Assembly (NCBI RefSeq): GCF_000524195.1
Contig: NW_020170450.1
Coordinates: forward strand, 273,301-337,300
Source of the DNA: Echinococcus granulosus
Taxonomy: Eukaryota > Platyhelminthes > Cestoda > Cyclophyllidea > Taeniidae
DNA length: 64,000 nucleotides
Direction: 5' to 3'
Positions 37,568 through 49,370 of the stretch are shown here, piece by piece. The position numbers were made by a program, and so were the translations under genes. Positions within the stretch are counted from its first letter, which is position 1; each line of letters starts with the position of its first letter. The notes under the pieces were generated by a model. That model had not been told where the DNA came from. It was given only the letters and a program-made list of their open reading frames with translations, and searched no databases.

Positions 37568-38257
37568 CTATAAAGGGAAGCAATAATAATTACAATCATC
37601 CACAAAAAAATATAACTTCGTGAGAGCGCATTAAAATGAATAGTCAGGGAGATGTTACATACTTCCCCTGACAAAATAAAAAAAAATATTTCAAAAGGTG
37701 TTAGGACCGCAGAATTTGACGAATACTGACACACGTAAATAAACAATTTATCATGGAAGCAAGATTCTCTCCTAGATAGTCAACAAAGTCGAGAACGCAA
37801 AGAAAGTGAAAGGATGAAAAAAAAAACACTTAAAGCTGGTCAAAACTATTAAATTTGGCTAAACCTTATCTACCTCGTAAGGACGACGGGAGGCAATCAA
37901 ATCCGACCAGAAAGAGTTATTAGGTCGCCTTTTTTTAATCCACTTCATCACATTAACCTCTTGTAGGTCGTAAAGCCTTTCAGAGTGGGCGCAATTGACT
38001 GTGTAAACACGACGAAGGTGTTTTGTACTTGTACAAGTTGAAATGGTGGCTGCCCACAGTTTGAAGCGGGTACGGTGGGGAGTGCCGAAACAGCATAACA
38101 CCCAAAAGTGATGGACCACTCAAAGATGGATTTCGCATAAGGCTTCTGAAGGACCCGTTTCCGTGCAGGTGAGAGGAAGAATTGGATGTAGCTAATAATT
38201 AGGAGGGATAGAGAGTAACCTGTCTCGAGGGTCAATCAGATTTGTTTATTAAGAATA

Positions 38258-38822
38258 ATGGAGGTGACTAGTTTACAGCTCAATCAACTAAGAAGGGTAA
38301 GTTGTGGAAGGTGGCGAGAAAATAGAATTCACCCACAAATCATTCATTAACAACCGATAAGAAGCTTCAATCGCTGTGACAACATTCGGTCTGTTGTTAA
38401 CCCACTGATTGACTGACTGTCATGCAAGATAGCGTTTGTATTTCAGCATCCATTCTACGGACTGTTTACTGCCAAGACACACATCGCTTCTACACCATTG
38501 GGCCTGTGTGGAAGAAATCCACTTTTCGAAACTGCCAGAATTAGTCAACTAGTCGCGGAGGAATAAAATCCAATTCACGGCTTTTTAAAGAAACTGCATC
38601 AGTTGATCCATATCTTATTTCATTGAAAAAATCTTTCCCTTTCCTTCTAATTCACACCTACCCTAGAGATACTGGTCATCCTCTCCCAATGAGAACTGGA
38701 ATGGACAGACAAAAAATAAGGAAGAAATGGCGATGGCAATAGCTGCAACTGGGTCCAATTTTCTTTCCTCCAGAGGTAAAGTGCTCTTAAAGAAGGACTT
38801 TTGCCAAACTCCTGCAACCTGA
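38258..38822 (+). CDS. Candidate two-exon gene, 64 residues
   Basis: Exon 38258-38296 encodes MEVTSLQLNQLRR and ends at GTAAGT. Exon 38667-38822 follows an excellent acceptor (TTCTAATTCACACCTACCCTAG) in phase 0 and encodes 51 residues to TGA, including NGQTKNKEEMAMAIAATGSN. It is hydrophilic, with no signal peptide or span. The splice sites are the main support. The length is small and no homolog is recognised. The minus-strand frame over exon 2 is taken as a shadow. Confidence 0.3.
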
Positions 38823-39366
38823 TTGGAGGTGCAATTAGACGAAGCCTTGCAGCCCCTCAATTTGCCCTTTTGCTGATCGCATAGACTAGGGGGAGAAAAA
38901 GCAGCCCCAATTCTTAGACTCTGTTAATTTTAGACAGTACCAGTGGGTATGAGGTTTGAAGGGCGGCCACACAAGTGGGGAACGAAATGTCTGTCTTTCA
39001 GTGCACATAAAATCAAGTACCCGTAACCCAGGTATCAGTCCACTTTAATTGCCTTGGCACCTTCACTTTATCAGAAAAAAACCAATCACGATTAGGTAAG
39101 TTGATTTTGTTTCAACCAAATTTTTGCCTCCCTTCTTTTTTGTAAAATGTAAGATAAAACAATAGTTTGTTGTTTCGAGAAAAATTCGTCATTTTTGGGC
39201 CAAGAACTTATTGAAAATTTTCCACAAATAATTTTTCATATCGTTACAGTCAAATTCTCTGCTTTTTTCGCAAAAAAACTATCAAATCAATCTATCCAAA
39301 CATCATTGGATAAAATCCGATGATTCAAACAAAAGGTGGGAAAATGGCGCCAGCCGAACCCACCAA

Positions 39367-39606
39367 TCACCCATGTCGTCGCGACTTGTGGCCCAAAATG
39401 TAGGCGACAATGTTGATGGAGGAGGTGATACCAGTTAGGAGGATGTAGAGTATCACCAACGTAATTCCAGCATGATACCATGGATTAACTTCCGTCAAGT
39501 CGGCCACCTCCTTGAAGCGCTCCGGATTCGCCCTCGCCTCCTCCAAGGTGTGAGTGGCTGCGAGTGCCGTGCAAATAGCCACCAGGAAGAAACACGTTCG
39601 GTGCAT
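39367..39606 (-). CDS. Small signal-peptide/one-span membrane protein, paralog C (79 residues)
   Basis: Single exon. The leader is MHRTCFFLVAICTALAA. The mature part starts with THTLEEARANPERFKEV and reaches NPWYHAG. The span is ITLVILYILLTGITSSINIV and the tail LGHKSRRHG. It is the most diverged of the three family members but keeps TLxE just after the leader, HAG just before the span, a Tyr inside the span and a basic C-terminus. It lies about 9.5 kb from paralog B on the same strand. Two CCAAT boxes (one inverted) lie about 65-105 bp upstream of the ATG. A tandem duplication of one ancestral gene explains the arrangement. Function unknown. Confidence 0.8.
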   Translation of the reverse strand: MHRTCFFLVAICTALAATHTLEEARANPERFKEVADLTEVNPWYHAGITLVILYILLTGITSSINIVAYILGHKSRRHG

Positions 39607-39669
39607 GGGAGATGCAGTCGGGTTAGTGAGGTACTACAGTCCTGTGGAGGGGATCATTGCCTAAGGTCA

Positions 39670-39717
39670 GGGCAATAAATTTACCAATAAGAGAACAGCT
39701 TCACTCCTATTGGTTAA
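39670..39717. promoter_or_regulatory. Paired CCAAT boxes upstream of paralog C
   Basis: Plus strand shows ACCAATAAG followed by CCTATTGGTT, that is, one CCAAT box in each orientation about 25 bp apart. This recalls the CCAAT-rich promoter of paralog A. Confidence 0.4.
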
Positions 39718-39779
39718 GCCAGATCTCCGCGTCTATTAGTGGGAAATAACAGTGTTAAGGAAGGACTTAAATCTGACGA

Positions 39780-42700
39780 AAGTTGTGTCAACTCCTCCGT
39801 TTTAGAGGCTAGCTTAACCTAAATGAGTGTCTGGACGTTTGGAGGAAGGGGAGGAAAACAACCTTTTTACTGGTGTTATCCTGGGTGGAGGATGATTGCT
39901 AGACGCTATTAATTTAGCTCCACAACGTAACAAGCCTTGGGAAGTAATTAGGAGCGCCGGTCGCGCGTCTGCTTGGAACAATTTTTTTCCCGGCTCATCT
40001 TAAAAATTAGGCTTAGGACGAATGAATGGGGCTTTAATAGTCTCGAGGATCATAAATTCTGGAAAGATGGCAGATTAGGTATCAAGAGGGTTGGTGTGAT
40101 TGGTTGAAATTGGCTAGTGAATAAATGCACCAATGGATGAATCAGTTAGGTTACTGTGGCCGAGATCTCGATAATGCCCGTGTGGACACACGTTAACAGG
40201 TTTTTTTCAACTAAAACCTGCCTCTTAGGTGAAACCGATCTTCACATCCACGCAAATTGCTCTCGTAGATCTGCTTAAATAGGTAGTTAAAAACCGAAAA
40301 AGGATGTATTGTCATCCCCACATCTCTTCACAACATGGGCTGTATCACAAAACCGATTGAACCTATTTGAAAAGTGGACGGTTATAAGAAAATCGAAGTG
40401 TCACATATGCGTGACGCCAGGGATAGATGGACCAGATAAACTAGGAATGGTAATGTTTTTAGTCAATCACTTTATTGCTGTTGATTGCCTTCTCTGCTAA
40501 TTTCTCCTTATCTTGGATCCACCCTCGTATCATGGAATACTGGATTAACATAGTGGCTGTGCTTCAGACCTGTCCACCATACAAAGTAATTTGAACATGA
40601 TGACAAAGTTGTAGACACTTCATGTCAAAATTCGGCGGGGATGGAAAGAAGGAGGTGGGGTGGGTGACTGTAAAGCAGCTTACCACTCAAAAGTGGCTTA
40701 AATAAATTATTTTACCGTGGTGGGAGATTAATCAAATGTAGGTGCCGTTTAACGCTGGTTTTTGACGTGTCGACTGAATGACTGACAGACCGACAGACCG
40801 ACTGGCTGACCTTTTTTAAGCGTCCATTAAGTAAACTAGAATATCATATCCACTAAGCAGTACTACTCCCCACCTCGCCCTCCCACACCTCAGGACTGCA
40901 CACCAATTTATCCCCAAAATACGCACTGAAGGCCGGTAACCAGCAATGGCTGAGATCCATCAAGCCATTACCAAGTTGACATTCTACGTGAAGGCAGGCA
41001 ACAAGACCTTCGTCGTGTTAGACCGCTAAGAAAGCATTCGCCCTCAGATCGCAAAATTTCCCATAAATTATTGTACACTTTAAAACTGGGTGAAGCGAGG
41101 AGAAGAGAGGCAAAGCCTCACCCTATTCACTTCATTCACATTTCCAGTAATGACCGGCGCATTTTTTTCGAGAATGCAGCACCAGACAATCACGTAAACG
41201 CACTAGGCGGGTGGAAAATGCATGAACGAGGGAAGCAGAGGTGACCTGTTCGCCCGCTATCAACTGGGAGAGATGCCAAGCCTCTTTTTTACTTCCCTTA
41301 GTCACTTCTTTTCAGTCATGTATTTAAGGTAGAAGATGTAAGATTAATAGCAGATATTGGGTAGGCCAGAAAAATTTGATCTAAACCTTCTGTGCTCTAG
41401 TTTTGTGAGCTGAGTCACTAACCCGTAGGATACCTAATAGGTAGATGTTTAATTAAACAAATGGATTGAGTTCTCAAAAGACCATCCCCTTTTAAAATTC
41501 TGGAAAGAAACATTTTTAGCGAAAAAATGTGGAAAAATGTAGCACTATTATCAGTAGACAATCTGTCAGCATCACTGTCTTTTCCTCCTTCCTCCCTCCC
41601 TTTAGTCCAAACACAACACGAGGTCGCTACGACTTCATTCCACCTTCCATTAACAACACTTTGCATCACAATTAAACCAATCAAATCTGACCAGCCCAGC
41701 CGCCCCTTCACTGCCTCTTCCATTTCTGCCTCATGTCTATTTCCCAACTCTCCTTCCTCCTGTGGAGTGTAAGAGCCTGCGGGGGTTATCACTTGACCGT
41801 GGATGGCAAGGGGGGCGAGAGGAAGTCTTCTCGGGCCTAAGTTTGGCAGTATGAGATACGAGGTCTTGCGGCTTTGTGGTGGCTTTTGAGGACACGACAG
41901 GAACGCGCCACCAACTATCCGCGAAGGCGGCTCTTCACTTTCGCTCTTCGAACCCTTACTTCCTGTTAGGAGGGTGGGGGTTACGAATACTCCAACAAGG
42001 TACTTTAACCCCTCTTTTATCTCCCTGTGCTGTCCCGCTCCCTCCCCCTACCACCTCACAAGCAAACTTTTGTAACTTTACCGGGTAAAATTCTATCTGT
42101 CTGTTGCTGATCTACTGCAGGAGGTGTTCCAGTCTTCCCATCACTTGATGTCATCGCTCTTTTATTTGAAAATTGCCTGATACGGCTATTCTGCCACCTT
42201 GTACTTGACACTACGGTAGCTATGACTTCCAAAAAGTCCGTGTTCACCTTTACGTCCAACAATTCCCTCACTCCGTGGTGTGAAGCCGATCCTGACTTCA
42301 GGAAAAAGGGAGTCCAGGGTATTCATCCCCCACCAGATGGCAGGTGGACTTTAGCTGTTGGGTTGAACACACTCGAAGTGATAGGACAGATGGCTGTAGT
42401 ACAAAGTACACATGTGTGTTGACTGCGGCCTCGTTTAAGATAGCCAATCGGGAGGCTTGGCATAACCGAAATGCCCATATATGGCTAGTGAGAAGTAATT
42501 TGATTGGATCCCTCATCAATGGAATGGACATATTTGGTAGTGCCATGTGGATTAGCTATGACTCAGGTGCAGTTGACCACACTTAACCATACACATCTGT
42601 AACATGAATTAATGGGTTGCCAAGATGTGGGAGTAGGCGTGGGATTCGGCATAAGTGCACAAATACTACCGAGACTCCGACTAGAGACACCAAAAGTGTC

Positions 42701-42898
42701 AGTCTTTGGAAATGGATGGTTGCAATGTCTCGGAAAAATGGCACTCGTGACCTTGTCCCCTGGCTAGAAAGCCAAGTCACGGAAGTGATCCCATTTTAAT
42801 ACCGTTTTGGATGACCTTGACGTTGTCGTGACCAATCAGAAGGGACTTAAAGCAAGCTATGATTGCGAAATGCCTCTAGAGAGCTCGAAAAAATAAAC
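39780..42898. other. No gene recognised
   Basis: Mostly low-information intergenic sequence. A TCACATATGCGTGA element near 40.40 kb resembles the 16-bp palindrome at 23.12 kb. Frames near 41.5 and 42.2-42.8 kb have no splice support. Confidence 0.4.
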
Positions 42899-44402
42899 TT
42901 ATGGAAACTTAGAGAGCTTAGAAGTAGAAAGGCTTCTTCTGAAGGTGTCGGCATCTCCAAGTTTTTCCACTCTGTTAGTTGTTGGACCTCGGAAATGTTT
43001 ACTGCAGGCTGAGGAAGAGCCACGACTTTTGGCCACGTCTTTGAGAGCTAATTTGGCTGAGCGTCTAACCACCGTACCCTGTGGCACCTGAAGTCTTTTG
43101 TGAATTGCTGAGTATATCAATGGCCGCAGGAAAACATTCCCTTTTCAATGTTCTGCGGTAGGATTTCCTCTTTTCACGCTTGAATGTCGAATGTCCAAAT
43201 GGGCTTTCAAGAAGTACCCACTTCAAGGTCAAGGTCATTGCAAAAGAGGTGTAACTGTGAAGGAATGATGAACATCCCGAGATCGACAGTACCTCATTAC
43301 AGTAGGTAACATAGATCGACTCTCGGAATTCAAGACCTCTGCTCTTTTTTTGAGTTTCTGACCCGAGATCTCCTGACAGTCTCCATGCTCAAGCACCACG
43401 AGTAGATAAGGCACCTTGAAGAGGCTTTAGCCATCACTATACACCGTTCCATACCCAACCGCACGTACGCAGTCAAGCCAACAACTGTCTGGCATCTTGA
43501 TTAGGGCTGCCTGCGTGTCAGCTGACATTTGGTATTTCGCCCTAGTTAGGTGTAAGGCCTTTTCAACACACCTTAAAGGCAAAATCGTATCTCTCACCCA
43601 ACTACCGGCCTTTTTACGAAGAGTTTAATAAAAAAATTCATACTGAACGGTTCTAACCAGCATTGAGTCCACCTCCTACAAATAAATGACTGGAAAAACA
43701 GTCAAGTATCAGCGAAAATACGTGAGGTTGGGCAATCAGGTCACCTGGAAAGTGAGCATGGGGCTAGTTTTGAGTCGTTCATAGAATATCGGGGAATAAG
43801 GCGTAGGAACTTCTAGCCCTACAAACTGCTTAACCTGTCGCCCATGTGATTTACTATTGCTGGTTATAATTTGGAGCAATGGGACGAAGATGAAGGAGAG
43901 GTAGCACTTCTTCTCCTTCCTATCGCCCAACCTAAGGTCTACATCTAGAGGGAGGGGTGCCTGCCCGCCCACGCGACACAACCCAGGGCATCATGATGTA
44001 ACTCAAAACAATCTCTCGGGAATGAAGCAATGCACGCCTCAGACGTGTCAGGTGTGAAGTTAGTGGTCCGTATGAATGCGACCAATGAGATATCAGTTCC
44101 CTTGACGAACGTCGATGTACATACAACCCTTATTCCCTACCACAAGTCAGTCGGTCAATAGGCAAATCACCAAAATCTGACTGACAGCTCTGCTTCGTAA
44201 GCCGAGATGTGGTTAAGTAGTTAAGGGAGGGAGGGATAGAGAAAGGCAAATCGTCAGTAGAAGACACTTTTCTGCCAAGTGGGTAGGATGCTCTTACCTT
44301 TCCGTTTGCACCACTTTCCCTTCTTATTTGATATGGCCACAAACCGACTTCTTCAACGCATACACCGAGCCTTACTGGGGATCGTTCTTCAAGCCTCCAC
44401 AT
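42899..44402 (-). CDS. Candidate two-exon minus-strand gene
   Basis: Exon 44402-44298 begins at an in-frame ATG (MWRLEERSPVRLGVCVEEVG...) and ends at GTAAGA. The frame is also open upstream to 44453. Exon 43087-42899 follows an acceptor (GACTTCAG) in phase 0 and encodes 62 residues to TAA, rich in Lys, Arg and Ser (for example KLALKDVAKSRGSSSACSK). An earlier acceptor (TACTCAG) gives a different phase. The two exons agree in phase, but the intron is 1.2 kb and other partners are possible. No domain recognised. Confidence 0.27.
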
Positions 44403-45562
44403 CCACTCGCCTCCGTCGAGAGCAACACACTTTTCACTGTTGGTAACATCCACCTTTCGGTGATTTTTTGTAACCCTAGTCCGACTGCCTGCTAAAGTAC
44501 AGGATGGCAGGGGTTTAACTAGCTATTACATGCCAAATCCCTTTCGAATCATTGACAGCCATTTTAACAGAAAACGAGTCATTTTTGTTTCGTAAAGCCG
44601 GCAGCCTCGAAAAACATTTGATGATGCAGATGCGGGTTTAACCTTGGCAGGAAATAGTAGAGAACACCCCAAAAGACGTCGAATTTTACCGACAGTGGAC
44701 TAGCACAAATCCATCTCTACTTCATAATGCATGCATCTAACCAATCGCAGGCATCTTGGAAGTGTCCACAGGTAATAAGGCGTGGTTGAAGCGGGCTGTA
44801 CTAAAAGCAGGACAAATGTTTTGGCCACCTTATAGAATAAACAAAAGTGCAGCTTTTTAGGTAAACCTCAGCAACTTTTACTACCCCGAGGAAAAGTATA
44901 TTTGTGAGAAAAGTGCTATATTTCTGCCCTGTTTGTTGGGGGGTTAGAGCGGAGGGGGGTGGGGAGGAAATTTATTATATCTTACAATGTGGAAGAACAA
45001 AATTACTGTAAAGTATTTTTGTCTAGAAATTGCCAAATTTTATTGCTCTGACTTGCCAACAAATAGCATATTGTGTGCTGCAGAAATCTTTATATGCCTA
45101 TTTATAATAACGGGAAAAAAATTTCATTTCTTAAAGACAAATGCTACAAACTTAATAAATTGAGCATTTTCAGTTAAAAAAGTATCATTCAAAATGCGAG
45201 GCATGTATTAGGCAATAATGACTAATGAGAAAATTGTTTTATCAATCTAGTTGCCATAGCCACCTTATTCGCATGGTTTTAAAAAGTGAGGGAAGGAAAC
45301 TAGTCGCGAAAATCGGTGATTTCTGTAGTTCACTGGATAGGTTCCTACAAAATTTAAGAGATGGATGGCAACAAGTGAAAAGATTTTATCTTTCTAATGT
45401 TTTTAAAACAGATACTGAAGAGGTGATACGTTCTCCTCGAGGAAATTGACAGTTGAATTGTTAATTTTTGAGTTAGCAATGTTGTAGATTGCAAAATTAC
45501 GTCTGTCATTTTTTTTTCAAATTCTAATGCACCTAAAACCCTTCCTTTCTTTGCATACTGAG

Positions 45563-45690
45563 GCACCCATCTCATATCCATCCATTCTGTATTTATTTAT
45601 TAATTTGTCCATCCATTTCTCTCCCCTTTTATTAATTTATCTACTAGTCTGTCTATCTCGTATCCATTCACTTGTCTTGTATTCATCTAT
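45563..45690. repeat. Degenerate TCCA/TTTA repeat patch
   Basis: CATCCATT, TTTATTTATTAAT, GTCCATCCATT and similar units, a small relic of the same repeat type as the 25-kb array. Confidence 0.6.
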
Positions 45691-45699
45691 TTATTCTGT

Positions 45700-47761
45700 T
45701 TTGACAGAGGACAACTTTTTTGCGAGACTAACATCTTCATTGGTCTTTAAGGAAATGTTTAAAACAGGTTAAAAGAAGGGGAAGAGAAATCAAAAGGAGA
45801 TACTTTCGAAAGACTTAAAGATTAAACCTTTTTTTCATGCCTTGTATTTGCTTATTCTAACGCATCGCATGCTGGACAAAAGAAAAATATTTTATTCATT
45901 TTCGTATCCTTGCAACTTCTTCATGTTAAATGTTCCCAAATGTTTCATGTTTTACTCTAAGTTACAAGAAGATTTCGATACAAAATGACATCTGTTTGTA
46001 AAATTTTTTGTAACAATGGGAAGATTCGATGCTTTCTTTTTGTTGTTAGACCTTACCGAGTGTATGCAATGTTCGTGAGGTTTTCCGGTACAGCTCGGTA
46101 TTTTGCAGGTTCTCTTGCAATGCATGTGATTAATTAGATGTATTCCTTATGAAGCACAAAGAGAGAGAGTTGCTTCCACCTACTGTCTGTACATCACTTC
46201 TGAGGATGGCTGAAAACGCAAAAAAAAGACTTCCTCGGATCAAGGGTTTAGATGTCTAACCCTTGACCATTTCGCATAATTCTCAAAACTCCCGCTTCTG
46301 CTCAGATCCGCCTACTCGGTCAGCATCACTCAGATATAGACTTTCAATGTTGCAGGACAAGACCAATTGATGTACTACTGACAGACGAGTCTGGAATCGC
46401 TCTATATCACTATCCAGCAGTGGTGTGGTTCCTAACTTTTCTCGGACCGGTTAGAAAAAGACACCTGGAAAAAAGAAAGGAACGATTTTTGTAATCGCAT
46501 AGAGCTTTGGGGATGCTAGAAGACCATAAAAACGTTCTATTGTTCATGCTGACAAAGATTGCTGCATGAAGAAGCCAGTTATTTAGCCAGGAAATTGTCC
46601 ACATTAGGCAAATAGTAATAAAGTCTCACAAGGCAAAAAAAAGTCATTTCAGTAACATTTTCGCTCAAATTACTGGATATCGTTTCACCAGCCAACTCAT
46701 TTTATCCGCGAAACAGACGCATTTTAACTGCCTTGAAGCAGTTAATGTTTTTTATTAAACAGTTAAATACTAAACCTTAGACCTTCTTCATTAATAGGCA
46801 ATGGAAAAAACTCGCAGAGGATTGGTGGTGTTGAAGTGCTAAAGACATTAGTAAAGCTTAAATACGGAGAAATGGCTTATAGGTAGTGTAAAGAAGGAGC
46901 TGAAAGTGAAAGTTTACAGAGTCCGCTTTCACGAATGACCTGGAAAAGAGGCACTACCTTTTACAGGGCCTCCACCTCTGGCGACTACACTCAGAGGCGC
47001 TCTCGACTCTACCTCTCCTTCGGTCATCACGGGTCTTCTACGAAATTCACAGAATAGCTGAAGAATTGAAGTGTTTTTGATGATATTAAAAGATCGAAGG
47101 AAAGAGAGCTAAAAAGAGTAGAGGGGCGAGAGTGGGTGGATGGTGGATGAATGCCTAACCGATATTAACCTCGGTGGGAAAATCTTTGGTAAAAGATTTA
47201 AAAAACTGCGCCACAACACAATGCAGGCTTCCATTGCTCAGCCCTGAGTAAACCAAACCATAAAGATGTAAACTTTTGGACGGGGGTAGAGGATAGGGAG
47301 AAAGGGGAGGTGGTGTCTCTTTCTTATCCTCTTCTTCGCGTCTACCTGATCCCTATTCCTCCAAATGATAATCGTCGAGTCTTCTCGGAATTGGTAGGAT
47401 TCGAAAAAAGCACTAGCATTTTAACATTCTAGTAGTTTTTATTCAAAAACTGGACGCACCAAAATTCTGTCACAATAATTATTCGATCTCATATCCATTG
47501 TCTCCCACTAACCCATCACCGCAAAGTCAAGCCCATTCCAAAAGTTTAGGCATAGAGACGTGGAGGTGGGAACCATCAAACAGCTCTGAAGCATCCCACC
47601 CAGTAGACATCCACACCCACGCCATACACCTCGTGTAAAACGCCATTGTTACTGTCAAAGAACTCCTTATTACAGACGTCTTCTCTTGTCTATCTGTAAA
47701 CAGCAGAACATAGCGTGCGACAGGAAGAAAGGTAGTTGATCCCGGGTTTAGTCATTTACTT
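45700..47761. other. No gene recognised
   Basis: AT-rich sequence with short frames only. I see no splice-supported exon, repeat family or RNA gene. Confidence 0.45.
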
Positions 47762-47959
47762 CTAAAGCCAAAACTTCCCGACCCATCTAAAATGTTGCCC
47801 TAAATTTGTCCTCTTCATGTAAAAGTGATATGCTGCCAGTGACACAAGGAAAATCGCAGAGATCGTGTTACCCGCGTAGTAAAACACACAGTTTAAACAA
47901 CTTGTGTACTGCTTTATAATAACCACTTGGAGTGAATCGAGGTCCTGGACTACCTTCAT
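47762..47959 (-). CDS. Small one-span membrane protein ORF (65 residues), possible gene
   Basis: Unspliced ATG frame with good codon composition. Residues about 27-49 form a hydrophobic span (YYAGNTISAIFLVSLAAYHF), followed by a basic end (MKRTNLGQHFRW). There is no signal peptide. The Tyr-Ala-Gly just before the span weakly recalls the His-Ala-Gly of the 27-39 kb family, but the rest does not align, so I do not place it there. Its ATG is 25 bp from the divergent ATG at 47985, so it may instead be antisense to a 5' UTR. Confidence 0.35.
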   Translation of the reverse strand: MKVVQDLDSLQVVIIKQYTSCLNCVFYYAGNTISAIFLVSLAAYHFYMKRTNLGQHFRWVGKFWL

Positions 47960-47984
47960 TTGTCAATCGTGCATTCCAAGTTCT

Positions 47985-48784
47985 ATGTCGACACCGGACA
48001 CCTCTCAGCTGTCAAAAAGGAAAAAAGTGGTAAGATTTCTGGCACAGATTGGATTGTCTAGGGACTTGTAGAATGCTTGCATCATAAAGTGTTTATGGGA
48101 ATGCAGTGGTCTACGAGCGGGGTGTCAAGCTCCCGAGTTGTGGACTGTCGATTGACAAGCCTTTGGGGTTGGCTACTTACAATCGTCTGAAGGTCTTTTA
48201 ACAAGGCGTCTTGGCAATTTTACACGCCGTGGCATACACATCCTACTCGTTACGAGGCTGAGCTTATGTGCTTGGACTTGGATCTTGTCGATCTACCAAA
48301 CGGGTAGGTTGGGGGAGACGGGAACTTCGATACAACCGCCTTCGTTTCCTGACCATCGTGAGTACGTTGGCAGTAAGGCGTGTGCGTAAGCGATTGGCAG
48401 GGGGGCAATGGTAGTGGAGGCAGAGGGCTGTCCCATCCTCACATCTCTGCGGCATTTTGATTGGTCTTGGCTTTGCAATGATTTTTAGCACATTTTAAGT
48501 TTGCCTGCTCATGATTTTGGGTAATTAGGGGACCTGGAACCTGGACAAGAAAGCGAGTTTCGAGGCATTCAAATGAGGGCTGGAATGTTAGACATGGCAC
48601 TGGTAACTGCCAGAAACTTTCTGCCTTTTGGATGGCAGGTGTCGGGTTCACTAACCCCCGCGTCTTCTCATATACCGTCTACACGACCTAGGAGTGGATG
48701 TTCAAAGCCTTCCCTCCTAGAGCCGTTGATAGGCCTGTCAACAAGCGCGCTCAAAGCATCACAGCGATTATAGATAGAGGATAG
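47985..48784 (+). CDS. Compact three-exon gene, 68-residue protein
   Basis: Exon 47985-48029 encodes MSTPDTSQLSKRKKV and ends at GTAAGA. Exon 48206-48303 (after CTTTTAACAAG) encodes ASWQFYTPWHTHPTRYEAEL and MCLDLDLVDLPN, and ends at GTAGGT. Exon 48721-48784 follows a strong acceptor (CCTTCCCTCCTAG) and encodes AVDRPVNKRAQSITAIIDRG to TAG. All phases fit, and AATAAA follows at 48851. The product is a soluble protein: basic N-terminus, acidic middle, no leader or span. No named family recognised. Alternative later exons are open too, so exon 3 is the least certain part. Confidence 0.45.
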
Positions 48785-48850
48785 ATAGATAGAAAGAAGG
48801 ATGGATATAGCTAAGATTTTAAGCAGATGAACCCGTCACCTAGTAATTTG

Positions 48851-48856
48851 AATAAA
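48851..48856 (+). terminator. Poly(A) signal AATAAA
   Basis: Lies 67 nt after the stop of the three-exon gene at 47985-48784, before the inverted repeat begins. Confidence 0.5.
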
Positions 48857-49053
48857 TTAGCACAATTAATCAAGCAAACTTCAGTCAATTAAATCTACTC
48901 GCCAGAACCTCTAGCCAATCAATTAATTTCCCCTTAAATTATTAAACATTCCTGTAATTTGTTTTAATTCTAAAATACACATCCTCACTTTAAAAATGTT
49001 TAATAAAATTTTGAATTTTAAGTAAAATTGCATTCAGCCGCACGTGTTTCTAC

Positions 49054-49370
49054 ATCGTTAGGTGAAGTTTTAAAATTTAATTACACGTATGTGAGCCCAA
49101 CTAATGCAAACGGGAAGGGCCCCAAGGAAGGCCCTCTTACTGGTCACAGACACGTAGATGGATGGATTGAAGGGGGTAAGACTGGCTGTAATGTCGCAGA
49201 TAATTTCAGTCTTTTATTACAGGTTTATGCATAAGAGAAAATGGTGACTAGCCTTGCATTAACTATCCGTCCATTTATTCCCTTCTGCTCTTTTTCCTCC
49301 CGTTTCTCTGTACCTAAAAATACCTGTAAGCACGGGCATCTCCCAATATCTTCCTGGACAATTCAATTCG
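49054..49370 (+). repeat. 317-bp inverted repeat, left copy
   Basis: By direct comparison this copy matches the reverse complement of 51005-51321 base for base. The boundaries are sharp: outside them (49053, 49371) the sequences differ at once. It contains an open frame with YVSPTNANGKGPKEGPLTGH and HVDGWIEGGKTG, also present in the other copy. I do not recognise it, and no splice or start context supports translation. No target-site duplication is apparent next to the outer ends. Confidence 0.95.

Noticed and set aside
41418..41792. 124-codon minus-strand ORF
   Set aside because: No splice or promoter support; the opposite strand is also open over most of the stretch, and the peptide has no recognisable motif.
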